Shown piece after piece: positions 18,963 through 28,140 of a stretch of 64,000 bases of DNA (its first letter is position 1; every line of letters starts with the position of its first letter). The DNA is from Alkalihalobacillus sp. FSL W8-0930. Its GTDB lineage: Bacteria; Bacillota; Bacilli; Bacillales; Bacillaceae_D. The stretch lies in NCBI GenBank assembly GCA_037965595.1, contig CP150183.1:2728001-2792000 (forward strand), given 5' to 3'. Made by a program: the position numbers and the translations under genes. The notes under the pieces are model-generated. The model was not told the DNA's origin and made no database searches. It was given only the letters and a program-made list of their open reading frames with translations.

Positions 18963-19907
18963 TTAAGCTGTTTTTTTGCGGTCAATTAATACCGCTAATA
19001 AAATGACACTACCTTTTACTACTTGTTGAAAGAATGAACTAACCCCCAATAAATTAAGCCCATTGTTCAACACACCTATGATCAAGGCACCAATCAATGT
19101 GCCGACGATCCATCCTCTACCTCCGGTTAAGCTTGTACCACCAAGTACAACAGCAGCAATCGCATCAAGCTCGTACATGGAGCCGGCAGTAGGTTGAGCA
19201 GAATTTAATCGAGACGTAAGAATCACTCCTGCAACCGCTGCCAGAAACCCTGTTAAGGAATATACATAAATTTTAATTCTGTCTACTTTAATACCAGAAA
19301 GGATAGAAGCTTCTTCATTTCCTCCTACTGCGTAGACCCGTCGACCAAACGTTGTTTTCTTAAGAACCATATATAAGATGACAAAACTAACTAACATCGT
19401 AATGGCAGGCATTGGAATTCCAAAAAAGTAACCGCCACCAATCATTTGGAAAAGCGTAGAATCACCTAAACCGGTGATTGGCTTTCCATCTGTAAACATT
19501 AAGGTTGCACCACGGAAGATCGTCATCGTTGCAAGTGTTGCAATAAACGGAGCAACCTTCCCTTTAGAAATAATTAATCCGTTAATCGCACCAAGGCCTG
19601 TCCCAATGATGAGACCTAAAGCGATTGCAAGAACAGGATCAACACCCGCTGCAAGTAAGGAAGCTGTAACTGCACCTGATAAGGCTAAAATGGCGCCGAC
19701 AGATAAGTCAATTCCGCCAGTTAGAATAACAAAGGTCATCCCAAAAGCGATGAGTGCATTAATGGAAACCTGTCTAAGAACATTTAATAGGTTCGAAAAG
19801 GATAAAAACCCTGGATTTAAAATACTAATGATTACCACAATGATGAATAAACCGATAAATGGTCCGAGTGTGGTGGCCAATGACTTCATATGTTTATTTG
19901 CGAACAT
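18963..19907 (-). CDS. rbsC: Ribose ABC transporter permease
   Basis: Membrane channel of the ribose importer, 314 residues with about eight to ten hydrophobic segments. Recognisable BPD_transp_2 family stretches: FVILTGGIDLSVGAILALSG, GLINGLIISKGKVAPFIATL in slightly varied form, and GGTSLTGGRGWIVGTLIGAL near the C-terminus, the coupling region contacting RbsA. Starts inside the 3' end of rbsA with a 14-bp overlap, so translation is coupled. GGAGGAG precedes the ATG. Full length and intact. Confidence 0.96.
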   Translation of the reverse strand: MFANKHMKSLATTLGPFIGLFIIVVIISILNPGFLSFSNLLNVLRQVSINALIAFGMTFVILTGGIDLSVGAILALSGAVTASLLAAGVDPVLAIALGLIIGTGLGAINGLIISKGKVAPFIATLATMTIFRGATLMFTDGKPITGLGDSTLFQMIGGGYFFGIPMPAITMLVSFVILYMVLKKTTFGRRVYAVGGNEEASILSGIKVDRIKIYVYSLTGFLAAVAGVILTSRLNSAQPTAGSMYELDAIAAVVLGGTSLTGGRGWIVGTLIGALIIGVLNNGLNLLGVSSFFQQVVKGSVILLAVLIDRKKTA

Positions 19908-21393
19908 GTTTGTCTCCTCCTGTGGCGTAGTGCATAATGGTCTCTTCTGTTAAATCATCTCGGTCCAAAATACTCATTAACTTCCCTTCAAACATAACGG
20001 CCGCTCGAGTACTTAACCCAATAATTTCTGGTAGTTCAGAGGAAACCATAATAATGGCCACACCAAGTTTTGCTAGTTCATTCATAATGAGATAGATTTC
20101 TTTTTTGGCACCAACATCAACACCTCTAGTTGGTTCATCAAGAATTAGTACCTTCGGATCAGTTCCTAGCCATTTAGCAATGACGACCTTTTGTTGATTC
20201 CCACCACTTAATGACTTGGCCAGCTGGTTTGGTCCCGAAGCTCGAACACCAAGCTTTTGTACAAGCTCATCATGCAATTGTTTTTCCTTAGATGATTGAA
20301 CCCAGCCAGAACTTGATATCGCTTTCAAATTCACTAAGTTAAGATTATCCTTGATAGAAAAATCCGTAATTAACCCTTTTGTTTTACGATCTTCAGATAC
20401 AAACCCTAACCCTTGTTGGATCGCATCGGATGGATTTCCGAGCTTTATGGCTTGCCCGTCAAGTTCAATCAGTCCATCGTCTGCCTTCCGGTAACCAAAA
20501 ATGGTCTCAACAACCTCTGATCTTCCAGCCCCCATTAAACCGGCAATACCAAAAATCTCACCTGAGCGTACACTAAATGAAATATCATGAAACTCGCCTC
20601 TACGAGTAAGCCCTTTCACTTCAAGCTTCGTTTCACCAGGATTCAGATCGTGATCCGGATATCTACCACCAAGTTCACGTCCAACCATCATTCGGACGAT
20701 CTCATCAAAATCTGTGTTAGCTATGACCTTTGTGCCAACATATTGACCATCTCTTAAAATCGTAATGCGTCCGCAAAGCGAGAAGATCTCTTCCATCCGA
20801 TGAGAAATGTAAACAAAGGTAACACCCTTTTTCTGCAGAGAGCGAACAGCTTCAAACAATGTATCGATTTCGCGATCCGTTAAAGCGGCCGTAGGCTCAT
20901 CCATAATAATAATATCGGCATTTGTCATGAGAGCTTTTGCAATTTCAATTAATTGTTGTTTTCCGACCGAAAGTCTCCCTGCACGCTCTGTTGCTTTCAC
21001 TTGAAGGCCGAGCTCACTTAATTTCTCTTCAGCTAAACGATTCATTTCCTTTGTTTTCAGCCAGCCTGTTCGTCCAACCGTTTGTTCATTCCCTAGGAAC
21101 AAGTTTTCAGCCACAGTTAACTCTGGCAATATATTTAACTCCTGATGAATAACAGCAATTCCATCTAGCTCTGCTTCTTTTGGATGTTTATAATGGACCG
21201 CTTTTCCTTTAACTGAAATGGACCCTTCATTGGAGCTGTAGATTCCTGTGAGAATTTTCATCAATGTTGATTTCCCGGCGCCGTTTTCACCCATTAACGC
21301 ATGGATTTCTCCCTTCTCAAGGGAAAATGAAACGTCTTTTAGAACATGGTTGCCACTAAATGATTTATGAATTCCTTCCATTTGAACAATCAT
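19894..21393 (-). CDS. rbsA: Ribose ABC transporter ATP-binding protein
   Basis: 499 residues with two fused ATPase domains, standard for the CUT2 sugar importer class. Domain 1: Walker A GENGAGKSTLMKIL, signature LSVGKQQLIEIAKAL, Walker B IIIMDEPTAAL. Domain 2: degenerate Walker A (GLMGAGRSEV), signature LSGGNQQKVVIAKWL, Walker B VLILDEPTRGVD. The asymmetry between domains is normal for RbsA. It powers uptake through RbsC. The gene follows rbsD by 15 bp and overlaps rbsC. AAAAGGGGG precedes the start. Confidence 0.97.
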   Translation of the reverse strand: MIVQMEGIHKSFSGNHVLKDVSFSLEKGEIHALMGENGAGKSTLMKILTGIYSSNEGSISVKGKAVHYKHPKEAELDGIAVIHQELNILPELTVAENLFLGNEQTVGRTGWLKTKEMNRLAEEKLSELGLQVKATERAGRLSVGKQQLIEIAKALMTNADIIIMDEPTAALTDREIDTLFEAVRSLQKKGVTFVYISHRMEEIFSLCGRITILRDGQYVGTKVIANTDFDEIVRMMVGRELGGRYPDHDLNPGETKLEVKGLTRRGEFHDISFSVRSGEIFGIAGLMGAGRSEVVETIFGYRKADDGLIELDGQAIKLGNPSDAIQQGLGFVSEDRKTKGLITDFSIKDNLNLVNLKAISSSGWVQSSKEKQLHDELVQKLGVRASGPNQLAKSLSGGNQQKVVIAKWLGTDPKVLILDEPTRGVDVGAKKEIYLIMNELAKLGVAIIMVSSELPEIIGLSTRAAVMFEGKLMSILDRDDLTEETIMHYATGGDKHVRK

Positions 21394-21408
21394 ATCTGAA
21401 CCCCCTTT

Positions 21409-21798
21409 TTAGAAAATGACTCCTGCGCGGAGGATGACATTTGCGTAAGGTGTGCTCTCACCTGTGCGTATAATCACCTTTGCCTTAGATGTTTCTTGTT
21501 TCAATTTTTCATGAGGCAAATAGTAGGTTGGGATCTCTTGCCTAGAGAAAATTTGATGAATGTATGAGTTCTGTGTCTTGATTTCATCAGCTAAGATAAA
21601 GGCTTCAACCTCCATATCCATTAAAAGCTCAGTAAGTACATCCAAAAAGCTAGGTACACCTAATTTGATCGACAAATCGATACATTCAACACCTTGAGGT
21701 ACAGGTAATCCACAATCAGCAATAACAATCTGATCTGTGTGACCAAGTGAAGCTAACACTCTTGCAATGTCTCGGTTTAACATCCCGTGTTTTTTCAT
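21409..21798 (-). CDS. rbsD: D-ribose pyranase
   Basis: Interconverts pyranose and furanose forms of ribose so that RbsK can phosphorylate it. 129 residues, family length. N-terminal MKKHGMLNRDIARVLASLGHTD holds the catalytic His (RbsD/FucU family), and IADCGLPVPQGVECIDLSI follows, with YANVILRAGVIF at the C-terminus. Its start overlaps the rbsK stop by 4 bp. Order rbsR-K-D-A-C-B is that of B. subtilis. Confidence 0.96.
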   Translation of the reverse strand: MKKHGMLNRDIARVLASLGHTDQIVIADCGLPVPQGVECIDLSIKLGVPSFLDVLTELLMDMEVEAFILADEIKTQNSYIHQIFSRQEIPTYYLPHEKLKQETSKAKVIIRTGESTPYANVILRAGVIF

Positions 21799-22673
21799 GT
21801 TAACTCCTTCTTTACTAGATATTGATGTACTTCCTCATATGTTGGCATTCCACCTTGCGCTCCTAAAGCCTGAACGGAAAGTGCTGCTGCTGCATTCGCA
21901 TAAATAATTGATTGCTCGAGGCTTTCTCCATTTGCAAGCGTTGCGGCTAAGGCACCATTAAATGTATCGCCTGCTCCAGTGGTATCAACAAGCTGTACAG
22001 AGTGACCAGCCACCTGCTTCCGCTGACCAGCTTCGTGCCAGCTTACGCCCGCTTCCCCCTCGGTCATAATCACTTTTTCCTGATACTCATTTGAATCTTT
22101 AAATAACAGCTCGTACTCCGTCTCATTTGGCGTAATGTAATCGGCTATTGATAACACAGTGTCAGATAGCGGATAGGCCGGTGCCGGGTTTAAGATAACC
22201 TTCGTTTGATGCTTTTGACAGATTGCAAGTGTTCTTTCAACAGCTTCGAGTGGAATTTCTAATTGGATTAGTACAATATCACTATCTGCTAACACTTGTT
22301 CAAATTGATTAATGTATTCAACTGTTACTTCGTCGTTCGCTCCGGGAGTTATGATAATTCGATTATCTTGATCCGAGAGAATAATTGAAGCAATACCCGA
22401 GCTACAATCTGTAACCGGTTCCACATTTGAGACATCAACTCCCTCATTTGCCAAACCATCTAATAGAATCTTGCCAAATGGGTCATCCCCCACTCGACCG
22501 ATCATTCGTACCGTTGCACCAAGTCTTGCAGCCGCTACAGCCTGGTTTGCCCCTTTGCCGCCTGGCATCGTAACAAAGCTTTCACCTTTTATCGTTTCCC
22601 CTTGCTTAGGAAAAACCGCTGTACTCGTCACCATATCCATGTTGATACTACCAACTATTGTTACGTTCCCCAT
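21795..22673 (-). CDS. rbsK: Ribokinase
   Basis: Phosphorylates D-ribose to ribose 5-phosphate with ATP, feeding the pentose phosphate pathway. 292 residues, PfkB family. Signatures: GGKGANQAVAAARLG (PfkB 1, about 38-52), NPAPAYPLS, TPNETEYE, and DTTGAGDTFNGALA with the catalytic Asp (PfkB 2). The gene begins one base after the rbsR stop, preceded by GGAGAG. Intact. Confidence 0.96.
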   Translation of the reverse strand: MGNVTIVGSINMDMVTSTAVFPKQGETIKGESFVTMPGGKGANQAVAAARLGATVRMIGRVGDDPFGKILLDGLANEGVDVSNVEPVTDCSSGIASIILSDQDNRIIITPGANDEVTVEYINQFEQVLADSDIVLIQLEIPLEAVERTLAICQKHQTKVILNPAPAYPLSDTVLSIADYITPNETEYELLFKDSNEYQEKVIMTEGEAGVSWHEAGQRKQVAGHSVQLVDTTGAGDTFNGALAATLANGESLEQSIIYANAAAALSVQALGAQGGMPTYEEVHQYLVKKELT

Positions 22674-22674
22674 A

Positions 22675-23655
22675 CTACTCTCCTCCTACTGAGGTTTCTC
22701 TAATCGTTAATGTTGTTTTAAATTCATGTCTATATGACTGCAGTTCTTTCTTTTCTATCATCGTCATTAGTAGTTTTGTTGCACGTTCGCCCATTTCGTA
22801 AATAGGCTGTTGCACGGTTGATAGAGACGGTGTAAGCATCTGCCCTAACGAAATTCCATCAAATCCAATGACCTTGATATCGTTTGGAATCGATTTATGA
22901 CACTTATATGCTGCCCGCATGGCTCCAGCTGCTGTCACGTCACTGCTTGCAAAAATGCCATCAATTAAAGGGTACATATCAAGAAGCTTACTTGTAGCCA
23001 TTTCCGATTGACCAATTTCAAAGCCTGAATCAATAACTACATGAGCGATCGAGTGTTTTTCGATCACTTCCTTGAATCCTTCATAGCGATCATCCGCTGA
23101 TGTAACACCTACAGGACCTCGAAGGTGAGCAATAAATGTACAGCCTTGCTCGACTAAATGCTCTGTAGCATCCATCGCTCCTTGTTTGTTGCTGGAAACG
23201 ACTATTGGGATATCCTCACTAATATAACGGTCTAGAGCAACGACAGGAATATTTGTAGAAAGAATATGTTCCACTGATTCTGTCCCTGTTACAATAATGA
23301 GACCGTCAGCATATTTTTGTTGGAGCACTTGAATATATTTTTGTTCTTTATCTTGTTTGTTATCAGTGTTACATAATACAACGGTGAAACCTTCTGCAGT
23401 AGCCGCATCCTCCACTGCTCGTGCCAGTTCAGGGAAAAACGGATTTGAAATGTCAGGTACAAACAACCCAATAATTCCAGACGTTTTATGATACAGCGAT
23501 CTCGCCACTGCGTTCGGTTGATAATTTAATGTCTTAATTGCTTTTTTAACAGCTTCTTCTGATTCTTTACTTACATAGCCTTTTTGATTTAACACTCTTG
23601 AAACAGTAGCCACAGAGACATTCGCCTGTTTTGCTACATCTTTTATTGTTGTCAT
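22675..23655 (-). CDS. rbsR: LacI family ribose operon repressor
   Basis: 326 residues. N-terminal helix-turn-helix MTTIKDVAKQANVSVATVSR with hinge helix NAVARSLYHK near 50-60, then a ribose-type effector domain (VPDISNPFFPELARAVEDAA, GIFASSDVTAAGAMRA, VIGFDGISLGQMLTPSLSTV). First gene of the operon, so autoregulated. A perfect palindrome TGTAACCGGTTACA lies at the expected transcription start and fits both a LacI-type operator and a CcpA cre. Ribose or ribose 5-phosphate as inducer is inferred from the family. Confidence 0.92.
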   Translation of the reverse strand: MTTIKDVAKQANVSVATVSRVLNQKGYVSKESEEAVKKAIKTLNYQPNAVARSLYHKTSGIIGLFVPDISNPFFPELARAVEDAATAEGFTVVLCNTDNKQDKEQKYIQVLQQKYADGLIIVTGTESVEHILSTNIPVVALDRYISEDIPIVVSSNKQGAMDATEHLVEQGCTFIAHLRGPVGVTSADDRYEGFKEVIEKHSIAHVVIDSGFEIGQSEMATSKLLDMYPLIDGIFASSDVTAAGAMRAAYKCHKSIPNDIKVIGFDGISLGQMLTPSLSTVQQPIYEMGERATKLLMTMIEKKELQSYRHEFKTTLTIRETSVGGE

Positions 23656-23676
23656 GACTTTTTTCGCCTCACATCA

Positions 23677-23722
23677 TGTAACCGGTTACACATAATATAA
23701 ATCTGAATCAACTTCGTGTCAA
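23677..23722 (-). promoter_or_regulatory. rbs promoter with RbsR operator / cre site
   Basis: On the minus strand TTGACA (-35, 23717-23722), 17 bp, TATATT (-10, 23694-23699), then the perfect 14-bp palindrome TGTAACCGGTTACA (23677-23690) at about +1 to +15. The palindrome matches the cre consensus TGWAANCGNTNWCA at every position and is also the shape of a LacI-family operator, so RbsR and CcpA may share it. Confidence 0.85.
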
Positions 23723-23794
23723 TCTTTTTTTGTCGAATGAGGGTGAACGCAAAAAAACGAACGTTCCTACTAGAGGGAAGCTCGCCTTCATGAA

Positions 23795-24451
23795 TTAATA
23801 CATTTGTTTAATACGAATATGGGGTTTTGATTGAATGTGAACACTTGGATCTGTGCTTAAACCTGATGCAATCCACGCTTCTAAGTGATCCATATATCGA
23901 TCAATAAAATAGGATTCTTTAGGGTTTAATTGAAAGAGCTCCCACAAATATTGTGGAGACATAAAAGGTAATGTAATCATACTTCGTAACTGAATGATGA
24001 CAAAATCAACCGGTTGTCTACGGAACTCCCCGACTGCCATACCATGTTTAATCAAACGTGAAAATTCATGCTTCTCTTTTTGAAGGTAGGTCGCCATCAC
24101 TTCCCTAACGAGCGTTGAATCAACAGACATCTCACGGTGGACCATTCGGGCAAGTTGATGCTGTGAACGCTGATAGTTAATCAACGAGCGAACAAAGGTA
24201 AGTAAACGATCATATGCGGATTCACGTTCATTATATAAACTCTCTCGATCTAATTCTTTTATATACCCTTCATAAAATTGAATGAGCAGCGTTTCAAATA
24301 ACCCTTTCTTCCCGCCAAAATAATAAGAAACCAAAGCAATATTAACAGACGCGTCTTGTGCAATATCTCTGACTGAAGTGCCATGATAGCCTTGCCTTTG
24401 AAACAATGCAGTAGCGGACGTTAAAATCTTTACCTTGGTTACTTCACTCAT
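23795..24451 (-). CDS. yttP: TetR family transcriptional regulator YttP
   Basis: 218 residues from the ATG at 24451, which has GGAGGG 5 bases upstream. N-terminal TetR helix-turn-helix: KVKILTSATALFQRQGYHGT, SVRDIAQDASVNIALVSYYF, GGKKGLFETLL. The C-terminal ligand domain is not diagnostic. It lies between the rbs operon and ytsP; in B. subtilis yttP sits beside ytsP in the same way. In relatives this group (RefZ) is controlled at sporulation onset and affects division by binding DNA near the origin, but that identity is inferred from position. No operator was identified. Confidence 0.85.
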   Translation of the reverse strand: MSEVTKVKILTSATALFQRQGYHGTSVRDIAQDASVNIALVSYYFGGKKGLFETLLIQFYEGYIKELDRESLYNERESAYDRLLTFVRSLINYQRSQHQLARMVHREMSVDSTLVREVMATYLQKEKHEFSRLIKHGMAVGEFRRQPVDFVIIQLRSMITLPFMSPQYLWELFQLNPKESYFIDRYMDHLEAWIASGLSTDPSVHIQSKPHIRIKQMY

Positions 24452-24639
24452 ATGATCCCTCCGTTTAGTTAAGTGGTTATGTACCTTTTCGCTTTCTATC
24501 CCCATTCCCCTGCACCCTCAAACAAACTCAACGAATAAATCGTCTGACAAATTCCTTATTGAAATCTATTTTTTTGCTGAATTCACGTGCATCATGTAAA
24601 CTATAGTCGATTAATACGTAATGAAAGCGAGTGAATCTC

Positions 24640-25122
24640 ATGTTCCAATCCTCTACTTATTCTGATAATCAAGAAAAAGCGTACACGTTATTAAATAAAC
24701 AACTAGATGCTTTACTCGAGGGAGAGACAGACCAGGTGGCAAACCTAGCAAACGCTAGTGCCCTTTTAAATCAGTTTTTAAATGATGTGAACTGGGTCGG
24801 ATTCTACCTAACAAAGGAAGAACAATCGTTAATTCTTGGACCATTCCAGGGAATGCCTGCATGTGTTCATATTGAATTTGGTAAAGGTGTTTGTGGGACT
24901 GCCGCAGCGAAGCAAGAGACCATTCGTGTAGCGGATGTACACCAATTCCCTGGCCATATTGCATGTGACGCAGCGTCCCGTTCAGAAATTGTTATTCCTC
25001 TTATTAAAGATGGAAAAACAATTGGGGTATTAGATATCGACAGCCCTAGCCTGGAACGCTTTAACGAGGAAGACGAGAAGTATTTGAAGCAGTTTGCGGA
25101 AATTCTTGTGAAGCATCTGTAA
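24640..25122 (+). CDS. ytsP: Free methionine-(R)-sulfoxide reductase (GAF domain)
   Basis: Reduces free methionine-R-sulfoxide, a repair enzyme for oxidative damage. 160 residues, a single GAF domain. The three conserved cysteines of the family are in GMPACVHIEF, GKGVCGTAAA and GHIACDAASR; SEIVIPLIKDGKTIGVLDID is the conserved GAF core. I chose the ATG at 24640 (MFQSSTYSD) over a GTG three codons earlier, since that GTG lies in the purine-rich region likely to bind the ribosome. Repeat copy B follows 31 bp after the stop. Confidence 0.92.
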   Translation: MFQSSTYSDNQEKAYTLLNKQLDALLEGETDQVANLANASALLNQFLNDVNWVGFYLTKEEQSLILGPFQGMPACVHIEFGKGVCGTAAAKQETIRVADVHQFPGHIACDAASRSEIVIPLIKDGKTIGVLDIDSPSLERFNEEDEKYLKQFAEILVKHL

Positions 25123-25153
25123 TGATTAGGAATGGTAAGTTAGTCTAAAAAAA

Positions 25154-25422
25154 GACGGCGCGACATTACTTGAATGTAGCGGGTAAAACACGAATATAGC
25201 TAATAATCCGCTACAGAAGAATCCCTCGCACCCACAAGAACGGCCTCAGCCCCTTTCGCGGAAAGGGCGCCGCTACAGTGTCTTCATCGCGTTCTGTTCC
25301 GTAGGAGTCTCGGGTTCTCCTTCCGCTCGTCTTACTAAAATACGAAAAACATGAATGGCGAATGATTCTACGATCGAATCATTCGCCATTTTCTAATTGA
25401 TTTATAGTTTTGTCTGAGCCCC
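25154..25422 (-). repeat. Interspersed structured element, copy B
   Basis: Fills the gap between convergent ytsP and the diguanylate cyclase gene. The hairpin AATGGCGAATGATTC-7-GAATCATTCGCCATT (25354-25390) is at the cyclase side. The GC-rich body contains CGGCCTCAGCCCC and a CCCTTTCGCGGAAAGGG hairpin, and the unit reads minus strand first. The far end reads GCGCCGTC followed by seven T on the minus strand, as a terminator would. The terminal repeat is degenerate here (GACGGCGCGACAT versus TTGTCTGAGCCCC). Confidence 0.88.
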
Positions 25423-25467
25423 TTTTTGCATATTTAATTATTTTTTCGGGCTCTGTTATTTTATATT

Positions 25468-27681
25468 CTAACCTTCTGCTACTCGAGGCAGTTCGATCAT
25501 CACTCGGTTTTTTCCTTCATCTTTTGCTTTGTACAGACCAGTGTCGGCTGATTTGAAGAGACACTCCGATGAACGAGAGAGTGACTTGCTCTTATCCCAA
25601 TGAGAGACTCCACAGGATATGGTAACCGCAGGACTTGTTTGAAGGGCGACTGCTTTAACAATTCGTTTGGCAATCTCTGTTCCGACACGAAGATCCACTT
25701 TAGGTAGATATATCGCCAATTCCTCCCCACCCCACCTTGCAGCAACGTCTGTTTCGCGGATATTTGCTTGAATGATACTTGCCACCTGCTTTAAGATTTC
25801 ATCTCCGATTTGGTGTCCAAATGAGTCATTAATTTGCTTAAAGTCATCAATATCAATGAGTAAAAATGTTCCCTTCTCATGTTCTAAAAGAGATTCCTCC
25901 ATCGATTCTTCTAAATAATTTCTAGAGTGCAGATTTGTTAAATGGTCCGTAATGACCAGCTTCTCTAGTTCCTCATGTAAAAGCGTGTTCGTAAAAGCTA
26001 ATGTTGAATGATGTACTAACGATTGAAGTAATTTAAAACTCTCAAAGGTAAAGTGATAAGATTCCTGATGAAATGCAAATACAGCACCGTGTAAAGCATC
26101 CTTATGTACCATCGGAATCGCAAGCAATGATGAAAATGGCCCGCTCTTGATATCTTGGTGTAACCCAGTATCTCCAATATAAATAGGGTCTTTTTTTTGT
26201 ACTAACTGCTCTATAATTGAATGAAGATCCAATTCATGTTGATTCGATTGTAGATAAGGCGTTCCACTTTGGTGAATCACAGATTGTTCTGTTCGATCAA
26301 ACAAAAGAAACCCGACTTCCTCTGCGCCAAAAGCATCTTTAATCTGGTGTGTCATATTCTCCGTTAAATCATTTAAATTTAACGTACTATTAATTTGGTG
26401 AGTTGCACGATTAATTAGTTTTAAATCATGTATAAGATCTCTGGATTGTTGATAAAGCTCTGCATTTTCCAACGCATTTCCACCTGTATCAGCCAAAATC
26501 TCAATAAAAGAGATCTCTGTCTCAGGTAAAGGCACCAATGAGGTGGCATGAATTTCTAGCACGCCATAAATTCCTTGTTTGCCACGTAATGGCATATACA
26601 AGTCAAGAATCTGTTGGGTATGGTTTCGTTCTACCTGATTCGCTCCAGTAAGATAGGCCTGCTCAGCTTTTAAATGCATACCTTCTGATCCGTAGATGAA
26701 TGGTTTAATCGGTAGCTCTTCTTGAACCTCCCACTCGTGAGAAAGCATTAAATAGACGTCAAATGTAGGATAGGTCTGCTTAATTGCATACACAATCTTT
26801 GCAAGCACTTCACTTATATCCATGGTTGAGTGGACTTTCTTTGTTACCTCTAAAAGCAAATCTTTCTTTTTCGCTTCCCTTTCATTGTGTTCCGCTTGAT
26901 AACCTTTTTCTAAAAGTGGTTGCAGCCACAGGGCCATATTCTGAAAAGTAGCGACCCACTCTTGGCGAAGCTTTGGTATCTCAGAGATCAAACAGCCGGC
27001 ACACTGCCCCTCGAAAATAATCGGAAGCACCATATAACGACAATGGTCATCTGAGTCCACCATCATACAAGTTGCATGTCCTTTTGCTAACAACTGGTTT
27101 TGGATGGTTTGCTTGGCCTCCCTCAAAACCTCAAAAGAAAAAGCGTTTTCACCTCTTGCGTGTTTTAACTGATCTTCCGTCCACTCAAATAGTGTACATT
27201 CAAAGGGGAGCAAGCTCTTACCTTGTTCGTTAAACAATGCATTGATTAACGCTCGAAACGTAATCTCATAGTTCGCCGCACTCAGCAAGAACTCTGCATG
27301 AAATGTACAATTACTTGCAAGTAGCTTCTGTTCAATACGCTGCAGAAGAAGACCCAGCTTGTCTCTCTTACATAGTTCCTCTCGACTCATTACTCCAAAT
27401 TTAATAGGAGGATGGTCAGCTACCTGAAACGACCGATTAGATTCGATATAGATGTACTCCTCGCCACCCACGTCTGAATCTTGATTACAATAGGAAAGAA
27501 ACGCGCGATTAAGCTCATCACTCGAAGATCCTATTTGTTTGGCAGAAACGAGTCCCGAATCTGTCCAAATCATATAGATACATGATTCTCCCTCAATCAG
27601 TTGCTCCCCCTCTATAGGAACTAATTTGTCCCATAAAGGTGTAAACTCATTAGATTGAAAGTAAACATTTAACTCGTTCAT
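25468..27681 (-). CDS. dgcP: GAF-GAF-GGDEF diguanylate cyclase (DgcP/YtrP type)
   Basis: Makes cyclic-di-GMP from two GTP. 737 residues from the ATG at 27681 (GGTGGTGA upstream). Parts: N-terminal sensor-like region (1-270) with a cysteine set C-x8-C-x12-C-x2-C near 210-235, GAF 1 (about 285-425), GAF 2 (about 430-575) and a C-terminal GGDEF domain. The active-site motif is GGEEL and an inhibitory I-site RETD lies five residues before it, so feedback inhibition is likely. The B. subtilis homologue is remembered as shorter, so the N-terminal region may be an addition. No EAL or HD-GYP gene is nearby. Position between ytsP and rpsD agrees with ytrP. Confidence 0.88.
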   Translation of the reverse strand: MNELNVYFQSNEFTPLWDKLVPIEGEQLIEGESCIYMIWTDSGLVSAKQIGSSSDELNRAFLSYCNQDSDVGGEEYIYIESNRSFQVADHPPIKFGVMSREELCKRDKLGLLLQRIEQKLLASNCTFHAEFLLSAANYEITFRALINALFNEQGKSLLPFECTLFEWTEDQLKHARGENAFSFEVLREAKQTIQNQLLAKGHATCMMVDSDDHCRYMVLPIIFEGQCAGCLISEIPKLRQEWVATFQNMALWLQPLLEKGYQAEHNEREAKKKDLLLEVTKKVHSTMDISEVLAKIVYAIKQTYPTFDVYLMLSHEWEVQEELPIKPFIYGSEGMHLKAEQAYLTGANQVERNHTQQILDLYMPLRGKQGIYGVLEIHATSLVPLPETEISFIEILADTGGNALENAELYQQSRDLIHDLKLINRATHQINSTLNLNDLTENMTHQIKDAFGAEEVGFLLFDRTEQSVIHQSGTPYLQSNQHELDLHSIIEQLVQKKDPIYIGDTGLHQDIKSGPFSSLLAIPMVHKDALHGAVFAFHQESYHFTFESFKLLQSLVHHSTLAFTNTLLHEELEKLVITDHLTNLHSRNYLEESMEESLLEHEKGTFLLIDIDDFKQINDSFGHQIGDEILKQVASIIQANIRETDVAARWGGEELAIYLPKVDLRVGTEIAKRIVKAVALQTSPAVTISCGVSHWDKSKSLSRSSECLFKSADTGLYKAKDEGKNRVMIELPRVAEG

Positions 27682-27913
27682 TGTTATCACCACCATAGAC
27701 CAAGACTAATGTCCCGTTTTTTATGAATCTATGTATACAAATACCTTACTTAAGACCGATATAAACCCGTATCATTTGTTTAAACACAACTTTTTAGATG
27801 AAAAACGGAAATAGTTTAAATATTTAGTGAGAATATAGATTGATTATAATGTAATACCTTCCAAATTGCTATGACTATTTTCTCATATAGTGAGGCATCT
27901 CCTCATTCAGTCA

Positions 27914-27942
27914 TTGACTTCTTACCCGAATCTAGATATAAT
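27914..27942 (+). promoter_or_regulatory. rpsD promoter
   Basis: TTGACT (27914-27919), 17 bp, TATAAT (27937-27942), a near-consensus sigma-A promoter. It predicts a transcription start near 27949 and a leader of about 190 bases before the rpsD ATG. Confidence 0.8.
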
Positions 27943-27948
27943 CAAGTT

Positions 27949-28140
27949 TGTGTGAAATGAGACAGCCAAGGTAAGCTTAGTATAGATTGATTCTATTCCT
28001 CGAAGCGGCTGCGTATTTGAGGTGTACCGCGTAACTTCCTGCTGTCGAAGCGAAGGTGCATGAAAATAGAACGTCTAGTCTAGGAGATTGCCACGAGGTT
28101 GTTATTTTGCAACATTCAAAATAACAGGAGGATTCACCTT
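27949..28140 (+). promoter_or_regulatory. Long rpsD leader, candidate ribosomal protein S4 autoregulatory RNA
   Basis: About 190 bases of untranslated leader. B. subtilis rpsD is known to be repressed by S4 binding its own structured leader. Here the leader holds a GC-rich region (about 28000-28062: GAAGCGGCTGCG, TACCGCGTAAC, GTCGAAGCGAAGG) and a hairpin GTTATTTTG/CAAAATAAC (about 28099-28126) that ends just before AGGAGG and could hide it. The assignment comes from position, length and known biology; the S4 fold was not verified. Confidence 0.65.
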
